Source: an uncultured beta proteobacterium | GTDB taxonomy: Bacteria; Pseudomonadota; Gammaproteobacteria; Burkholderiales; Burkholderiaceae | Reading direction: 5' to 3' | Assembly: GCA_903889595.1 (NCBI GenBank) | Contig: CAISYI010000203.1 | Span: forward strand, 1-59,029 | Length of the DNA stretch: 59,029 nt | Part shown: positions 8,768 through 19,016 of the stretch, in pieces | How the letters are laid out: each line of letters starts with the position of its first letter | How positions within the stretch are numbered: the first letter of the stretch is position 1 | Program-made: the position numbers and the translations under genes | Notes under the pieces: model-generated | Databases searched by the model: none | Told to the model about the DNA's origin: nothing | Seen by the model: only the letters and a program-made list of their open reading frames with translations

Positions 8768-10164
8768 GAAAAAAATCAATAAGTCCTCTTCAAGGTCAAA
8801 AAAAGACAGTTCAAATTCACGCGATTGACTTAGAAGCAAATGGGATTGGTAGATTACCCGAAGATGACCCCAACTCTCCAGGGAAAATTGTCTTTATTAA
8901 TGGCGCTATGATCGGGGAAAAAGTAAGCTATACCATTACCCAAGATAAAAGCCGGTTTCAGAAAGGTAAGATTAATTCAATCCAATCTGAATCTTTTTCA
9001 AGAATAAAACCCCGGTGTTCATGGTATGGCAATTGTGGTGGTTGCACTATGCAACACATTGATTCACGTACCCAAATTGCCATTAAACAAAGAGCGTTAG
9101 AAGATAACCTACGGCTTATTGGACGGGTAACTCCACAATTAATTATGCGTCCCATTGTCAGTTCAGATTGGGGCTATCGTCATCGTACGAGGTTAAGTGT
9201 TGTAAATCGCTCCATTAAAAAGGGTACAGTACTGGTTGGTTTTCATGAACCTCAAAACCGATATGTATCAGATATGACTTCATGTGAAATACTACCCAAT
9301 GAGTGGTCAAACTTACTGATATCGCTTCGTGAATTCGTCATGGCTTTATCGATCCGGGATCGTGTTCCACAAATAGAGTTATCACGAGGGGACGCTTCCT
9401 CTATCAGAAATTCAGTGATGGTAATTAGACATTTATTACCTTTTACAGTAAAAGACGAATCGCTTATTAAGCAGTTTGCTGATGAGCACAATTTATGGAT
9501 TTGGACTCAAGCCCAGGGTGTTGAAACGACTAAACCCTTTTATCCGTTAGAGGGCGAGTTGTTTTATACAATTCCAGAATTTGATTTGAAGTTACATTAC
9601 CATCCAACGGATTTTACCCAGGTTAATCACGCAATGAATCAAGTGATGGTTTCTAAGGCGATTAGACTATTGGAAATTGAACCACAGGAGAGGGTTTTAG
9701 ACCTGTTTTGTGGTATTGGTAACTTTACACTGGCCATCGCAAAAAAAGCAAATCAAGTGCTAGGTATTGAGGGTAGTCATGAACTCTTCGAAAGAGCTAA
9801 AAGTAATGCTTTACTTAATAGGGTCGATCACAATACCCAGTGGCTTCAAGCAAATTTATTTGACGTTACAACAGCAATCATTAAATCTTGGGGAATTGCT
9901 AGTAAATGGTTAATTGATCCACCAAGAGATGGGGCTTTTACCTTGGTTAATGCCTTAGCAGCTTTAGCTTCTTCTCAAGATGAAGGTGATCAATTATTCT
10001 TGCCCAAAAGAATTGTTTATGTCTCATGTAATCCCGCAACCCTAGCTCGTGATGCTGAGGTATTAGTTCATCAAGCAGGATATCAGTTGTTGCAGGCGGG
10101 GATTATGAACATGTTCCCGCATACTTCACATGTTGAATCAATCGCCGTCTTTGAGAGGGCGTAA
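8764..10164 (+). CDS. rlmD: 23S rRNA (uracil(1939)-C(5))-methyltransferase RlmD
   Basis: RumA/RlmD-family iron-sulfur methyltransferase that makes m5U1939 in 23S rRNA. An N-terminal TRAM domain (IDLEANGIGRL ... VFINGAMIGEKV) is followed by the Fe-S cysteines (CSWYGNCGGCTMQH plus a later TSCEI), the SAM motif LDLFCGIGNFTLA, and the catalytic segment YVSCNPATLARD. The start is unsure: TTG 8764, which overlaps the upstream stop as TTGA, gives 466 residues; TTG 8725 gives 479. E. coli RlmD has 433, so a short extra N-terminus exists either way. Followed by a strong hairpin terminator. Confidence 0.93.
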   Translation: MRKKSISPLQGQKKTVQIHAIDLEANGIGRLPEDDPNSPGKIVFINGAMIGEKVSYTITQDKSRFQKGKINSIQSESFSRIKPRCSWYGNCGGCTMQHIDSRTQIAIKQRALEDNLRLIGRVTPQLIMRPIVSSDWGYRHRTRLSVVNRSIKKGTVLVGFHEPQNRYVSDMTSCEILPNEWSNLLISLREFVMALSIRDRVPQIELSRGDASSIRNSVMVIRHLLPFTVKDESLIKQFADEHNLWIWTQAQGVETTKPFYPLEGELFYTIPEFDLKLHYHPTDFTQVNHAMNQVMVSKAIRLLEIEPQERVLDLFCGIGNFTLAIAKKANQVLGIEGSHELFERAKSNALLNRVDHNTQWLQANLFDVTTAIIKSWGIASKWLIDPPRDGAFTLVNALAALASSQDEGDQLFLPKRIVYVSCNPATLARDAEVLVHQAGYQLLQAGIMNMFPHTSHVESIAVFERA

Positions 10165-10165
10165 A

Positions 10166-10192
10166 AAAAGCTGCTTTTGAAAAGCAGCTTTT
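10166..10192. terminator. Bidirectional intrinsic terminator between rlmD and yccA
   Basis: AAAAGCTGCTTTT and AAAAGCAGCTTTT form a near-continuous palindrome around G 10179, flanked by A and T runs. It lies between convergent rlmD and yccA and can act in both directions. Confidence 0.85.
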
Positions 10193-10209
10193 AATTTAAG
10201 TTAGGTCTT

Positions 10210-10908
10210 TTAATCTCTATCGCCACCAACGATACCGAAAATTGCGAGTAAATTAGTGAAGATGTTGTACACATTCAAATAAATAGAAAGTGTAGCCATT
10301 ACGTAGTTGGTTTCTCCACCATTTACGATTCTTTGAACATCAACCAAAATAAACGCTGAAAAAATTCCGACTGCAAAAACCATAATGGTTAGCATTAGGG
10401 CTGGAATTTGCAAGAAAATATTGGCTACTGAAGCAAGAATCATCAACACTACACCAATAAATAACCATTTTCCAAGGCCTTCAAAATTGGATTTTGAAGT
10501 TGCTGCCCATGAAGCCATACCAAATAAGATAAGAGCGGTTGAACCAAACGCCATCATAATTAGCTCAGCACCATTTCTAAACTGAAGCGTGTGGGTAAGT
10601 AACCCAGTTAGCATTAAACCCATGAAGAAAGTAAAGCCGAGCATTAGTAATACGCCAGTTCCGGAGTTTTTATTTTTCTCAATACCCCAGAAGAAGGCAA
10701 ACGCGACGGCCATGAAAATGACCATACCCATTAGCGGGCTAGATTTGAAGAAAGAGAAACCTGTTGTAACGCCAATCCAAGCACCTAACATGGTTGGCAG
10801 CATGGAAACGGCTAATAAAGCAAAGGTGTTACGCAATACTCTGTTGCGAGTAATAGCATCTGTCAGCCCACTACGACCACTATAGCCAAAACTATTTAAT
10901 TCACTCAT
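10210..10908 (-). CDS. yccA: Bax inhibitor-1/YccA family inner-membrane protein
   Basis: 232 residues with seven hydrophobic membrane segments after a short cytoplasmic N-terminus, the usual BI-1/YccA layout. In E. coli YccA is a substrate and modulator of the FtsH protease, whose partners HflK and HflC are encoded about 10 kb away here. The C-terminal IFLVDVQRI-like segment (FILVDVQRIVNGGETNY) is the family signature. The start ATG is preceded by AAGGAG. Transcribed alone, divergent from ndk. The gene symbol reflects family membership; exact orthology is inferred. Confidence 0.9.
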   Translation of the reverse strand: MSELNSFGYSGRSGLTDAITRNRVLRNTFALLAVSMLPTMLGAWIGVTTGFSFFKSSPLMGMVIFMAVAFAFFWGIEKNKNSGTGVLLMLGFTFFMGLMLTGLLTHTLQFRNGAELIMMAFGSTALILFGMASWAATSKSNFEGLGKWLFIGVVLMILASVANIFLQIPALMLTIMVFAVGIFSAFILVDVQRIVNGGETNYVMATLSIYLNVYNIFTNLLAIFGIVGGDRD

Positions 10909-11099
10909 TTGATAACTCTCCTTAAAAAAGTATTTATGAACACTTAATAGCCAATTATAGGCATTTTTCGAAATTTCAATAGGTTGATTTAAAAAATAAC
11001 CCTTTATTGATGGTTTTATTCTACAAAAAGTTAATTACTTGTCAATGTGTTTAATTTAATTTATAAGGGTTTTAACCGATTATTAACCCATTTACTAGG

Positions 11100-11105
11100 T
11101 ATAAT
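11100..11105 (+). promoter_or_regulatory. Candidate ndk -10 element
   Basis: Perfect TATAAT about 33 bases upstream of the ndk ATG, giving a leader of roughly 26 bases that includes AGGAG near 11123. No clear -35 at the standard distance. The downstream genes rlmN, ispG and hisS are close enough to be read from it. Confidence 0.55.
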
Positions 11106-11137
11106 GTTATCTTTTATATTAATCAGGAGCTTTTCCC

Positions 11138-11563
11138 ATGGCAATCGAAAGAACACTTTCAATCATCAAACCAGATGCAGTTGCAAAAAATGTAATTGGA
11201 CAAATTTATAGTCGTTTCGAAAATGCAGGTTTGAAAGTTATTGCTGCAAAGATGGTTCATTTATCTGAAGTGGAAGCTGGTCAATTTTATGCTGTTCACA
11301 AAGAGCGTCCTTTTTTCAAAGATTTAGTCGGTTTCATGATTTCAGGTCCTGTAATGATTCAGGCACTAGAAGGTGAAAATGCTATTTTAAAAAACCGTGA
11401 ATTAATGGGTGCAACAGATCCTTCAAAGGCTGAAAAAGGTACTATTCGTGCTGATTTTGCTCAAAGTATTGATGCTAACGCTGTTCATGGTTCTGACGCT
11501 GCTGATACAGCTGCTGCAGAAATTGCCTTCTTTTTTCCAGGTATGCAGGTTTACGCACGTTAA
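11138..11563 (+). CDS. ndk: Nucleoside diphosphate kinase
   Basis: Transfers the terminal phosphate between nucleoside triphosphates and diphosphates through a phospho-histidine. 141 residues, standard length. Visible are [11 protein letters not shown] at the N-terminus and the active-site [12 protein letters not shown] with the catalytic His near residue 117. AGGAG lies about 10 bases before the start. First gene of a run ndk-rlmN-ispG-hisS-yfgM-bamB-der that is conserved in Burkholderiaceae. Confidence 0.98.
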   Translation: MAIERTLSIIKPDAVAKNVIGQIYSRFENAGLKVIAAKMVHLSEVEAGQFYAVHKERPFFKDLVGFMISGPVMIQALEGENAILKNRELMGATDPSKAEKGTIRADFAQSIDANAVHGSDAADTAAAEIAFFFPGMQVYAR

Positions 11564-11566
11564 TTG

Positions 11567-12715
11567 ATGACCAATAAACCCCGTACTAATCTTTTAAATC
11601 TTGACGGGGACAGGCTGGCAAGCTTTATAGCCGGCCTGGACGAAAAACCTTTCAGAGCGAAGCAACTTATGCGTTGGATACATCAACGCGGCGTTTCTGA
11701 CATTCATCAAATGAGTGATTTAGCGAAAACTTTTCGTGCTCAACTAGAGGATTTAGTCGAAATTAAATCCTTGCCTGTTATTTCAGATCAAACGGCCTCA
11801 GATGGAACCCGCAAATGGTTACTAGATGTTGGTGAGGGTAATGCAGTTGAAATGGTCTATATTCCTGAAGAAGATCGTGGAACTCTTTGCGTTTCTTCCC
11901 AAGCCGGTTGCGCAGTTAACTGTCGATTTTGCTCTACAGGTAAACAAGGCTTTTCAAGAAATTTGACTGTTTCTGAAATTATTGGTCAATTATGGTTTGC
12001 AGAGCATCACCTTAAGAATGACCCTAAGGCTATTAAAAGAGTCGATGCTTATGACAAAACCACCTTGGCTCATGAAGATGGTAGAGTCATTTCAAATGTT
12101 GTGATGATGGGCATGGGTGAGCCGCTATTGAATTATGAGCCTGTTTTAAGTGCAATGAAATTGATGCTAGACGATAACGCCTATGGTCTCTCAAGAAGAA
12201 GAGTGACATTATCAACCTCTGGCGTTGTGCCATTTATGGATCGTTTGTCTCAAGACTTACCTGTCGCACTAGCGGTTTCACTGCATGCAGCCAATGACGC
12301 ACTACGAAATGAATTGGTGCCAATTAATCGTAAATACCCTTTAGCTGTTTTGTTAGACTCTTGCAAACGTTACTTGGAGTTTGCACCTAGAGATTTTTTA
12401 ACCTTTGAATACTGTATGCTTGATGGTGTTAACGATTCTGATAAACACGCACATGAGTTAATTCAATTACTAAAATCGATAAAATGTAAGATAAATTTGA
12501 TTCCTTTTAATCCTTTTGCGGATTCTGGATTAAAGCAATCACCCAAGTCCAGAATTGATCAATTTGCAAAAATATTATTAGATGCAAAAATGGTCACAAC
12601 AGTTCGTAAGACCCGTGGCGATGATATCGCGGCAGCTTGCGGTCAGTTAGCAGGAGAAGTTCAAGATCGTACTAATTTGGCCCAGCGTGAAATTCGTTGG
12701 ATGGAAAAAAATTAA
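11567..12715 (+). CDS. rlmN: Dual-specificity 23S rRNA/tRNA adenine-C2 methyltransferase RlmN
   Basis: Radical-SAM enzyme that makes m2A2503 in 23S rRNA and m2A37 in some tRNAs. The radical-SAM triad CAVNCRFC, the glycine-rich [10 protein letters not shown] and the two catalytic cysteines (in [11 protein letters not shown] and near the C-terminus in ACGQLAGE) are visible. 382 residues from ATG 11567, which lies three bases after the ndk stop; a TTG directly before it is a less likely start. The gene overlaps or nearly touches ispG. Confidence 0.97.
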   Translation: MTNKPRTNLLNLDGDRLASFIAGLDEKPFRAKQLMRWIHQRGVSDIHQMSDLAKTFRAQLEDLVEIKSLPVISDQTASDGTRKWLLDVGEGNAVEMVYIPEEDRGTLCVSSQAGCAVNCRFCSTGKQGFSRNLTVSEIIGQLWFAEHHLKNDPKAIKRVDAYDKTTLAHEDGRVISNVVMMGMGEPLLNYEPVLSAMKLMLDDNAYGLSRRRVTLSTSGVVPFMDRLSQDLPVALAVSLHAANDALRNELVPINRKYPLAVLLDSCKRYLEFAPRDFLTFEYCMLDGVNDSDKHAHELIQLLKSIKCKINLIPFNPFADSGLKQSPKSRIDQFAKILLDAKMVTTVRKTRGDDIAAACGQLAGEVQDRTNLAQREIRWMEKN

Positions 12716-12726
12716 ACTTAATTGAT

Positions 12727-13983
12727 ATGAGTGATTCAAGTTTGCTGTTAACCAACTATATTAGAAAAAAAACCCAACAGGCGATTGTGTCTTGGGGGGA
12801 TCACATTGTTACGATTGGTGGTGATGGACCGATTCGAGTTCAATCGATGACCAATACTGATACGGTAGACGCTGTCGGCACAGCAATTCAAGTTAAAGAG
12901 CTTGCTCGCGCAGGTTCTGAGCTCGTGAGAATTACCGTGAATACACCGGAAGCCGCTGCTGCGGTACCTTATATCCGTGAACAGTTAGATAAGATGGATG
13001 TTAAGGTGCCTTTGATTGGCGATTTTCATTACAACGGACATACTTTATTAAAAGATTATCCAGACTGTGCCAAGGCCTTATCTAAGTACCGTATCAATCC
13101 AGGAAATGTTGGGCAAGGTGCCAAACGAGATATCCAGTTCTCACAAATGATCGAAGCAGCGATTAGGTATGAAAAGCCGATCCGAATTGGTGTTAATTGG
13201 GGTAGTCTTGATCAAGATTTATTAGCGCAGTTGATGGATGCGAATGCAGCTCTAGCTCAACCTAAAGATGCCCGAGAAATGATGGTAGAGGCTCTTATTC
13301 AGTCTGCTTTGCAATCCGCCCAAAAAGCTTTGGAAATTGGGATGCCAAGTAATCAAATTATTCTTTCTTGTAAGGTTAGTGCGGTACAGGATCTCATTAG
13401 TGTTTATCGAGAGCTCTCTACGCGTTGCGATAATGCTCTCCATCTGGGACTGACCGAAGCAGGGATTGGTAGTAAAGGAATTGTTGCATCAACGGCCGCT
13501 TTAAGTGTTCTTTTGCAAGAGGGAATTGGAGACACTATTCGTATTTCCTTAACTCCTGAACCTGGCGCATCTAGAGATAATGAAGTGATTGTTGCCCAAG
13601 AGATTTTACAAACGATGAATCTGCGGCACTTCACCCCGATGGTCATTGCATGTCCTGGTTGTGGCAGAACTACAAGTACCTATTTTCAGCATCTTGCCTC
13701 TGAAATACAGTCTTACCTCAGAAATCAAATGCCAATATGGAAAAAAGATTATCCAGGCGTTGAATCAATGAGTGTTGCTGTGATGGGCTGTATCGTAAAT
13801 GGCCCTGGTGAAAGTAAACATGCTGACATTGGCATCAGTTTACCCGGTACTGGAGAGACTCCATCGGCACCAGTTTTTATTGATGGACAAAAAGCAAAGA
13901 CTCTAAGAGGGGATAATATCCTCGGTGAGTTTGAACAAATTGTTCAACAATATGTTCACCAAAGATACTCATCAAAAAAATAA
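12727..13983 (+). CDS. ispG: 4-hydroxy-3-methylbut-2-enyl diphosphate synthase (flavodoxin)
   Basis: Penultimate iron-sulfur enzyme of the MEP isoprenoid pathway. It begins with the TIM-barrel segment VRIQSMTNT-like ([13 protein letters not shown]), and the C-terminal 4Fe-4S ligands are CPGCGRTT and GCIVNGPGE. About 418 residues from ATG 12727, longer than E. coli IspG (372) because of an insert in the middle, as in other Betaproteobacteria. A TTG at 12697 inside rlmN would add ten residues; ATG is preferred. Confidence 0.96.
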   Translation: MSDSSLLLTNYIRKKTQQAIVSWGDHIVTIGGDGPIRVQSMTNTDTVDAVGTAIQVKELARAGSELVRITVNTPEAAAAVPYIREQLDKMDVKVPLIGDFHYNGHTLLKDYPDCAKALSKYRINPGNVGQGAKRDIQFSQMIEAAIRYEKPIRIGVNWGSLDQDLLAQLMDANAALAQPKDAREMMVEALIQSALQSAQKALEIGMPSNQIILSCKVSAVQDLISVYRELSTRCDNALHLGLTEAGIGSKGIVASTAALSVLLQEGIGDTIRISLTPEPGASRDNEVIVAQEILQTMNLRHFTPMVIACPGCGRTTSTYFQHLASEIQSYLRNQMPIWKKDYPGVESMSVAVMGCIVNGPGESKHADIGISLPGTGETPSAPVFIDGQKAKTLRGDNILGEFEQIVQQYVHQRYSSKK

Positions 13984-13998
13984 TTAGAAGTTAAAAGA

Positions 13999-15345
13999 AT
14001 GTCAGATTTAAAAGAAAATAATCCAGATTCCCTTAAGAAAAACCCCTCAAAACCTTCTAAATTAGTTGGTGTAAAAGGGATGAATGACCTTTTACCAGTC
14101 GATTCTTATATCTGGGAAAAGCTGGAAAGAAGTTTGATTACCCTTGCCAAAACTTATGGTTATCAAAATATACGTACACCTATCTTGGAAAATACCGGTG
14201 TCTTTTTGAGAGGTATTGGAGAAGTAACAGATATCGTTGAAAAAGAAATGTATTCTTTTGAAGATCGACTTAATGGCGAACAACTTACTTTAAGACCCGA
14301 AGGAACTGCAGCAGTAGTGAGAGCTTGTGTTGAGCATAATCTTTTGTATGATGGTCCGCGTAGACTTTATTACATTGGTCCTATGTTTCGCCATGAAAGG
14401 CCACAAAGAGGGCGATACCGTCAATTTCACCAATTTGGCATTGAGGCTCTAGGTTTTTCTGGTCCAGAGATTGACGCTGAAATCATCCTTATGAGTCAAC
14501 GTTTATGGGATGATTTGGGTGTGTCAGGTTTGCGACTTGAGATTAATTCTCTTGGTAATGAGTCCGAGAGGTTGGCGCATCGTAAAGCTTTAGTGGAATA
14601 TTTTGAAACTCACCAAGCCTTGCTTGATGAGGACTCTCTTCGAAGGCTGAAACTAAATCCCTTGAGAATTCTTGATACAAAAAACCCATCGATGCAAGAA
14701 ATTGTGGAGCAGGCGCCACGATTAATTGATTTCTTGGGCGAGGAGTCAATGACTCACTTTGATCAATTACAAGAAATATTAAAAGCAAATAATGTAATTT
14801 TTAAAATCAACCCTAGATTAGTAAGGGGTTTAGACTATTACAATCTAACTGTCTTCGAATGGATTACCGATCAATTAGGTGCTCAAGGAACAGTTGCTGG
14901 TGGTGGAAGATATGATCCATTAATTGAACGTATGGGTGGAAAACCAGCCCCAGCCTGTGGTTGGGCGATGGGTATAGAACGCATTGTTGAATTGATGAAG
15001 GAACAGGGTATCGTCGAAGACCGGTCAACTCAGTGCGATGTGTATGTCCTTCACTCTGGTGGAAAAACGGTTGTGCCAGCAATGGTTAGTGCCGAGGTAT
15101 TACGTTCTGCTGGAGTTGATGTAATGGTTCATGCTAGCCCAGATGGCAAAGTGAGTAGTTTTAAATCTCAAATGAAAAAAGCAGATGCGAGTGGTGCTCT
15201 CTTTGCGATGATCATTGGTGAAAATGAATTAGAAACAAACTCCTTTTTACTAAAGGATTTAAGAAAAAGTGGTGACCAGTTCAGTTATCAAATGGATGAT
15301 TTACTAGATAAAGTAATTGATGCCATTGTTTCTCAGAGTGATTAA
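13999..15345 (+). CDS. hisS: Histidine--tRNA ligase
   Basis: Class II aminoacyl-tRNA synthetase charging tRNA-His. Motif 2 is visible as [18 protein letters not shown], the His-binding signature as [15 protein letters not shown] and motif 3 as [14 protein letters not shown] with [10 protein letters not shown] basic, Asn/Lys/Ser-rich N-terminus of about 25 residues precedes the catalytic core. 448 residues. The C-terminal anticodon-binding domain is complete. Distinct from the catalytically inactive paralogue hisZ at 22670. Confidence 0.98.
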   Translation: MSDLKENNPDSLKKNPSKPSKLVGVKGMNDLLPVDSYIWEKLERSLITLAKTYGYQNIRTPILENTGVFLRGIGEVTDIVEKEMYSFEDRLNGEQLTLRPEGTAAVVRACVEHNLLYDGPRRLYYIGPMFRHERPQRGRYRQFHQFGIEALGFSGPEIDAEIILMSQRLWDDLGVSGLRLEINSLGNESERLAHRKALVEYFETHQALLDEDSLRRLKLNPLRILDTKNPSMQEIVEQAPRLIDFLGEESMTHFDQLQEILKANNVIFKINPRLVRGLDYYNLTVFEWITDQLGAQGTVAGGGRYDPLIERMGGKPAPACGWAMGIERIVELMKEQGIVEDRSTQCDVYVLHSGGKTVVPAMVSAEVLRSAGVDVMVHASPDGKVSSFKSQMKKADASGALFAMIIGENELETNSFLLKDLRKSGDQFSYQMDDLLDKVIDAIVSQSD

Positions 15346-15377
15346 ATAATTAGGGATTTTCAAAGAAAGATATAGCT

Positions 15378-16085
15378 ATGCCTTTAGATTTAGAAGAACA
15401 AGAACAGTTAGAAAACTTAAAATCCTTCTGGGTTAACTATGGTCGTTGGTTAGCAATTGGTATTTTGATTGCAATAATTGGTTATGGTGCTTACTGGTTT
15501 TATAACAAAAATCAGACAAGCGTCGCACTGGATGCTTCTCAGCAATATGAGGAATTAGTTGCCGCAGCCACCAAATCGGATTTTCCATTAGTTCTTAAAA
15601 AAGCACAAAATTTAGAGCAGAATTTTTCAAACACGACTTATTCTGCAATGGCAGGTTTAGTTGCTGCGAATCTTGCTTACAGTATTGGGGACTTTGAACA
15701 AGCAAGCTCTCAGTTAAAGTGGGTTGAGGAAAAGGCTAAAAGTGAAAGTTTTCAGTCATTAGCAAGATTAAGATTGGTTGCACTTTTGATTGACCAAAAA
15801 GATGAATCGTCTATTGCAAAGGCAAATGAACTCTTAAAGAAAAAAATTGCTCCTGGCTATGAAGCTTTGCAGCATGAAAGGCAAGGAGACTTGTGGTTGG
15901 TTCAAAATAAAAACGAGGAAGCAAAAAAAGAATATCTGCAAGCTTGGGAGATACTTGATCTTCAAAAAGCAAAGCAATCAGGTCTCAAAGAATTAGATTC
16001 CATGACGAAGGAAATGGAAAAGAGAAATCCTGGTGAAAATCAGCGATTATTAAAAGTTAAAATTGATAGCTTGGGTGGGTTCTGA
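15378..16085 (+). CDS. yfgM: YfgM family inner-membrane TPR protein
   Basis: 235 residues: a short cytoplasmic N-terminus (LEEQEQLENLKSFW, the family hallmark), one membrane anchor at about residues 27-45, then a periplasmic helical repeat region. YfgM associates with the SecYEG translocon and the chaperone PpiD and helps outer-membrane protein biogenesis, which fits its position next to bamB. Its stop TGA overlaps the bamB ATG by one base (TGATG), so the two are translationally coupled. Confidence 0.9.
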   Translation: MPLDLEEQEQLENLKSFWVNYGRWLAIGILIAIIGYGAYWFYNKNQTSVALDASQQYEELVAAATKSDFPLVLKKAQNLEQNFSNTTYSAMAGLVAANLAYSIGDFEQASSQLKWVEEKAKSESFQSLARLRLVALLIDQKDESSIAKANELLKKKIAPGYEALQHERQGDLWLVQNKNEEAKKEYLQAWEILDLQKAKQSGLKELDSMTKEMEKRNPGENQRLLKVKIDSLGGF

Positions 16086-17227
16086 TGAGATTTTTAAAGA
16101 CAACGGTTTTTTTATTCAGCCTGACATTAGTTGTTACTAGTTTAGTATCATGTTCAGGAAGTAAGAGAAGATTAGCGGCGGAATTAACTCCCATTGCAAA
16201 TCCAATTAACCTTCAAAAAGTCTGGTCAGTTTCAATTGGCAAATCGATGCCTTATAGCTTTAAGCCGGTACTTGTTAATAATGCTATTTACACTGCTTCT
16301 GCAGAAGGTGAAATCTATAAATTCAACAGTCAAACCGGTCAAACTTTATGGCAAGCAAAAATTAAAGAGACGATTTCGGCTGGACCTGGTACTGATGGAA
16401 AAATCGTAATTGTGCCGTCTATTAAAGGTAATGTTTATGCATTCGATGCTGAAAATGGAAAACCCTTATGGGATACCACTGTAGCAACTGAAGTTTTGAC
16501 TGAGCCTTTGGTCGTTGCTGGTCTTGTTGTAATTAGAACTATTGATAATCGATTTATTGGACTAGACGCAGCCTCTGGTAAAAGGAAATGGGTTAATCAA
16601 CGTGGACAATCAACCCTCAGCTTGAGAACAAGTTATAGCATGGGTTCAATTAATAATGAGGTTATTTTCGCGGGATTCTCAGGTGGTAAATACGGTTTAC
16701 TGGCTCTTACAAATGGTAATTTGATTTGGGAAAGTTTATTAGCCCCTCCAAAAGGTGCCTCTGAAATTGAGCGATTAAGTGATGTAACTGCTAAACCAAC
16801 CTTATTAGGCTCTAGAATGTGTGCCGTATCCTATCAAGGAAAAATTGGTTGTGGTGAAATTAAAAATGCTTCGATGTCATGGACAAAGGATTTTTCAAGC
16901 TTTAGTGGAACCACTCAGAGCCCTGACGCAGTTTATGCCATTAATGAAAAATCTTACCTAATCGCATTTAATGCTTCTAATGGTCAGGAAATTTGGAGGA
17001 ATGAAAAGCTGGTGTGGCGTGATTTAGGTGAGCCATTAGCGGTCGGAAAAGTGATTCTTGCAGGTGACTCTGAAGGGTATTTACACCTGTTTGGACAAGA
17101 TAATGGTAATATTTTAGGAAGAGTTAGAGTGGATAGTAGCCCAATCGAAGCTCCTCCAATCCCAAGTAATGGAATGATAGTTGTTCAGTCCAAAGGTGGG
17201 ACTTTAGCAGCTTATAGGATTCAATGA
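16085..17227 (+). CDS. bamB: Outer membrane assembly lipoprotein BamB
   Basis: Lipoprotein part of the BAM complex that inserts beta-barrel proteins into the outer membrane. A signal sequence ends in a lipobox VSC (Cys near residue 23). The rest is an eight-bladed PQQ-type beta-propeller with repeated blades such as [22 protein letters not shown] and [17 protein letters not shown] motifs. 380 residues, normal length. It overlaps der by four bases (ATGA), as in many Betaproteobacteria. Confidence 0.95.
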   Translation: MRFLKTTVFLFSLTLVVTSLVSCSGSKRRLAAELTPIANPINLQKVWSVSIGKSMPYSFKPVLVNNAIYTASAEGEIYKFNSQTGQTLWQAKIKETISAGPGTDGKIVIVPSIKGNVYAFDAENGKPLWDTTVATEVLTEPLVVAGLVVIRTIDNRFIGLDAASGKRKWVNQRGQSTLSLRTSYSMGSINNEVIFAGFSGGKYGLLALTNGNLIWESLLAPPKGASEIERLSDVTAKPTLLGSRMCAVSYQGKIGCGEIKNASMSWTKDFSSFSGTTQSPDAVYAINEKSYLIAFNASNGQEIWRNEKLVWRDLGEPLAVGKVILAGDSEGYLHLFGQDNGNILGRVRVDSSPIEAPPIPSNGMIVVQSKGGTLAAYRIQ

Positions 17228-18558
17228 AACCAGTTATAGCAATTGTAGGTCGTCCCAACGTTGGAAAATCAACCTTATTTAATCGTTTAACAAGGTCTAG
17301 AGATGCTTTAGTTGCTGACTTTTCAGGACTAACTAGAGACCGCCATTATGGTAATGGACGTCTTGGTGAAAGAGAGTTTATTTGTATTGACACAGGCGGA
17401 TTTGAGCCAATTGCCAAAACTGGGATTTTGGCAGAAATGGCTAAACAAACCAAACAAGCCGTCGTTGAAGCTGATATTGTTGTATTTCTAGTTGACGGTC
17501 GTCTAGGTTTGGCACCCCAAGATCGGGTTATTTCAGATTTTTTGAGAAAAACAGGCAGGCCAATTATTTTGGCTGTAAATAAAGCAGAGGGTATTTCTGG
17601 TAACGTAGTTGCCTCTGATTTTTTTGAGCTAGGCCTCGGTGAACCAATTCCTATTTCATCCGCTCACGGTGATGGTGTTAGAGCAATGTTGGATGAAGCC
17701 TTAGATACCTTAAAAATACCCGAACCGGATGATGATGTACAAGAAAAAGATCGGTCTACTCGTATCGCAGTAGTTGGTCGTCCCAATGTAGGTAAATCTA
17801 CCCTAATTAACACTCTGCTTGGCGAAGAAAGAGTGATTGCTTTTGATATGCCTGGTACAACCCGAGATGCTATCGAAATTCCTTTCGTCAGAGGTAATAA
17901 ACCCTATACCTTAATCGATACCGCTGGATTAAGAAAAAGAGGAAAAATTTTCGAAGCAATTGAAAAGTTCTCCGTTGTCAAAACTTTACAAGCCATTGCC
18001 GATTGTAATGTTGTGGTCTTGATGTTAGATGCCCAACAGGATATTTCGGAACAAGATGCCCATATTGCCGGTTTTATTGTTGAAGCTGGAAGAGCCTTGG
18101 TGGTAGCAGTTAATAAATGGGATGGCTTAGATGCTCACCAAAAAGAAACTTGTCGAACTGACATTGCCAGAAAGTTAAGGTTTTTAGATTTTGCCAAAGT
18201 CCACACCATCTCTGCAATTAAAGGTTTTGGCTTAAAGGAATTATTTAAAGATATAGACTTAGCATTTAGTGCTGCAATGGTGAAAATGCCAACTCCTCAA
18301 TTGACTAGAATCATGATTGAAGCAGTGGAGTTTCAACAACCTAAAAGGGTGGGCCGCTTTAGACCTAAACTCAGATATGCTCACCAGGGTGGATCAAATC
18401 CACCAATTGTCATTATTCATGGCAATGGTTTAGACGGTGTTACCGATAGTTACAAGCGTTATTTAGAGGGTCGTTATAGGGAAGAGTTTAAGTTAATAGG
18501 TACCCCCCTAAGGATTGAATTCCGCTCTAGTAAAAACCCATTCCTTGAGTCTAATTGA
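17224..18558 (+). CDS. der: Ribosome biogenesis GTPase Der (EngA)
   Basis: Essential double GTPase for 50S subunit assembly. Two G domains are visible, each starting with GRPNVGKST (residues about 8 and 184), with DTGGF/DTAGL switch II motifs and NKAE/NKWD specificity motifs. The C-terminal KH-like domain ends with [11 protein letters not shown]. 444 residues, typical. It overlaps bamB by four bases and is the last gene before the hfq promoter region. Confidence 0.98.
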   Translation: MKPVIAIVGRPNVGKSTLFNRLTRSRDALVADFSGLTRDRHYGNGRLGEREFICIDTGGFEPIAKTGILAEMAKQTKQAVVEADIVVFLVDGRLGLAPQDRVISDFLRKTGRPIILAVNKAEGISGNVVASDFFELGLGEPIPISSAHGDGVRAMLDEALDTLKIPEPDDDVQEKDRSTRIAVVGRPNVGKSTLINTLLGEERVIAFDMPGTTRDAIEIPFVRGNKPYTLIDTAGLRKRGKIFEAIEKFSVVKTLQAIADCNVVVLMLDAQQDISEQDAHIAGFIVEAGRALVVAVNKWDGLDAHQKETCRTDIARKLRFLDFAKVHTISAIKGFGLKELFKDIDLAFSAAMVKMPTPQLTRIMIEAVEFQQPKRVGRFRPKLRYAHQGGSNPPIVIIHGNGLDGVTDSYKRYLEGRYREEFKLIGTPLRIEFRSSKNPFLESN

Positions 18559-18697
18559 CAAATAGGTTATCATTAAAAAAGGGAAATCATCCTGTTAAAT
18601 TGTGACAATGACACGAAAATTTCTCTTTGTAAAATTTGCACTATCTTTTAAAGTAATAAAAAAACACTCTAACAATAAAAAAATATAAAAAGGCGAT

Positions 18698-18940
18698 ATG
18701 AATACTAATAAAGGCCAACTCCTCCAAGATCCATTTCTTAATGCTCTCCGTAAAGAACACATTCCAGTATCTATTTATTTAGTGAACGGTATCAAACTGC
18801 AAGGTAACATTGACTCGTTTGATCAGTATGTCATTTTGCTAAGAAATACAGTTACTCAAATGGTTTATAAACATGCCATTTCCACAATTGTTCCTGCAAA
18901 GTCAGTAACTTTCCGTCCCGACGAGGAAGTTTCAAGTTAG
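18698..18940 (+). CDS. hfq: RNA chaperone Hfq
   Basis: Hexameric Sm-like RNA chaperone for small RNA and mRNA pairing. 80 residues. Sm1 ([20 protein letters not shown]) and Sm2 ([12 protein letters not shown]) are intact, and the proximal-face [13 protein letters not shown] start is canonical. The C-terminal tail is very short, as in other Betaproteobacteria. AAAGG precedes the start. The 139-base gap after der holds an AT-rich promoter region (a weak TTGTAA / TAAAGT pair near 18628-18655). hflX follows in a different frame, with an unusual start. Confidence 0.97.
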   Translation: MNTNKGQLLQDPFLNALRKEHIPVSIYLVNGIKLQGNIDSFDQYVILLRNTVTQMVYKHAISTIVPAKSVTFRPDEEVSS

Positions 18941-19016
18941 TACTCTAAAACAATCTGATCAAGTCAGGGCAGTTATTGTTGGTGTAGATTCAGGACAAGA
19001 AAACTTTCCCGAAAGT

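Noticed and set aside
10589-10885. 98-residue reading frame opposite yccA
   Set aside because: Low-complexity shadow of the yccA membrane segments; no start signal or family features.
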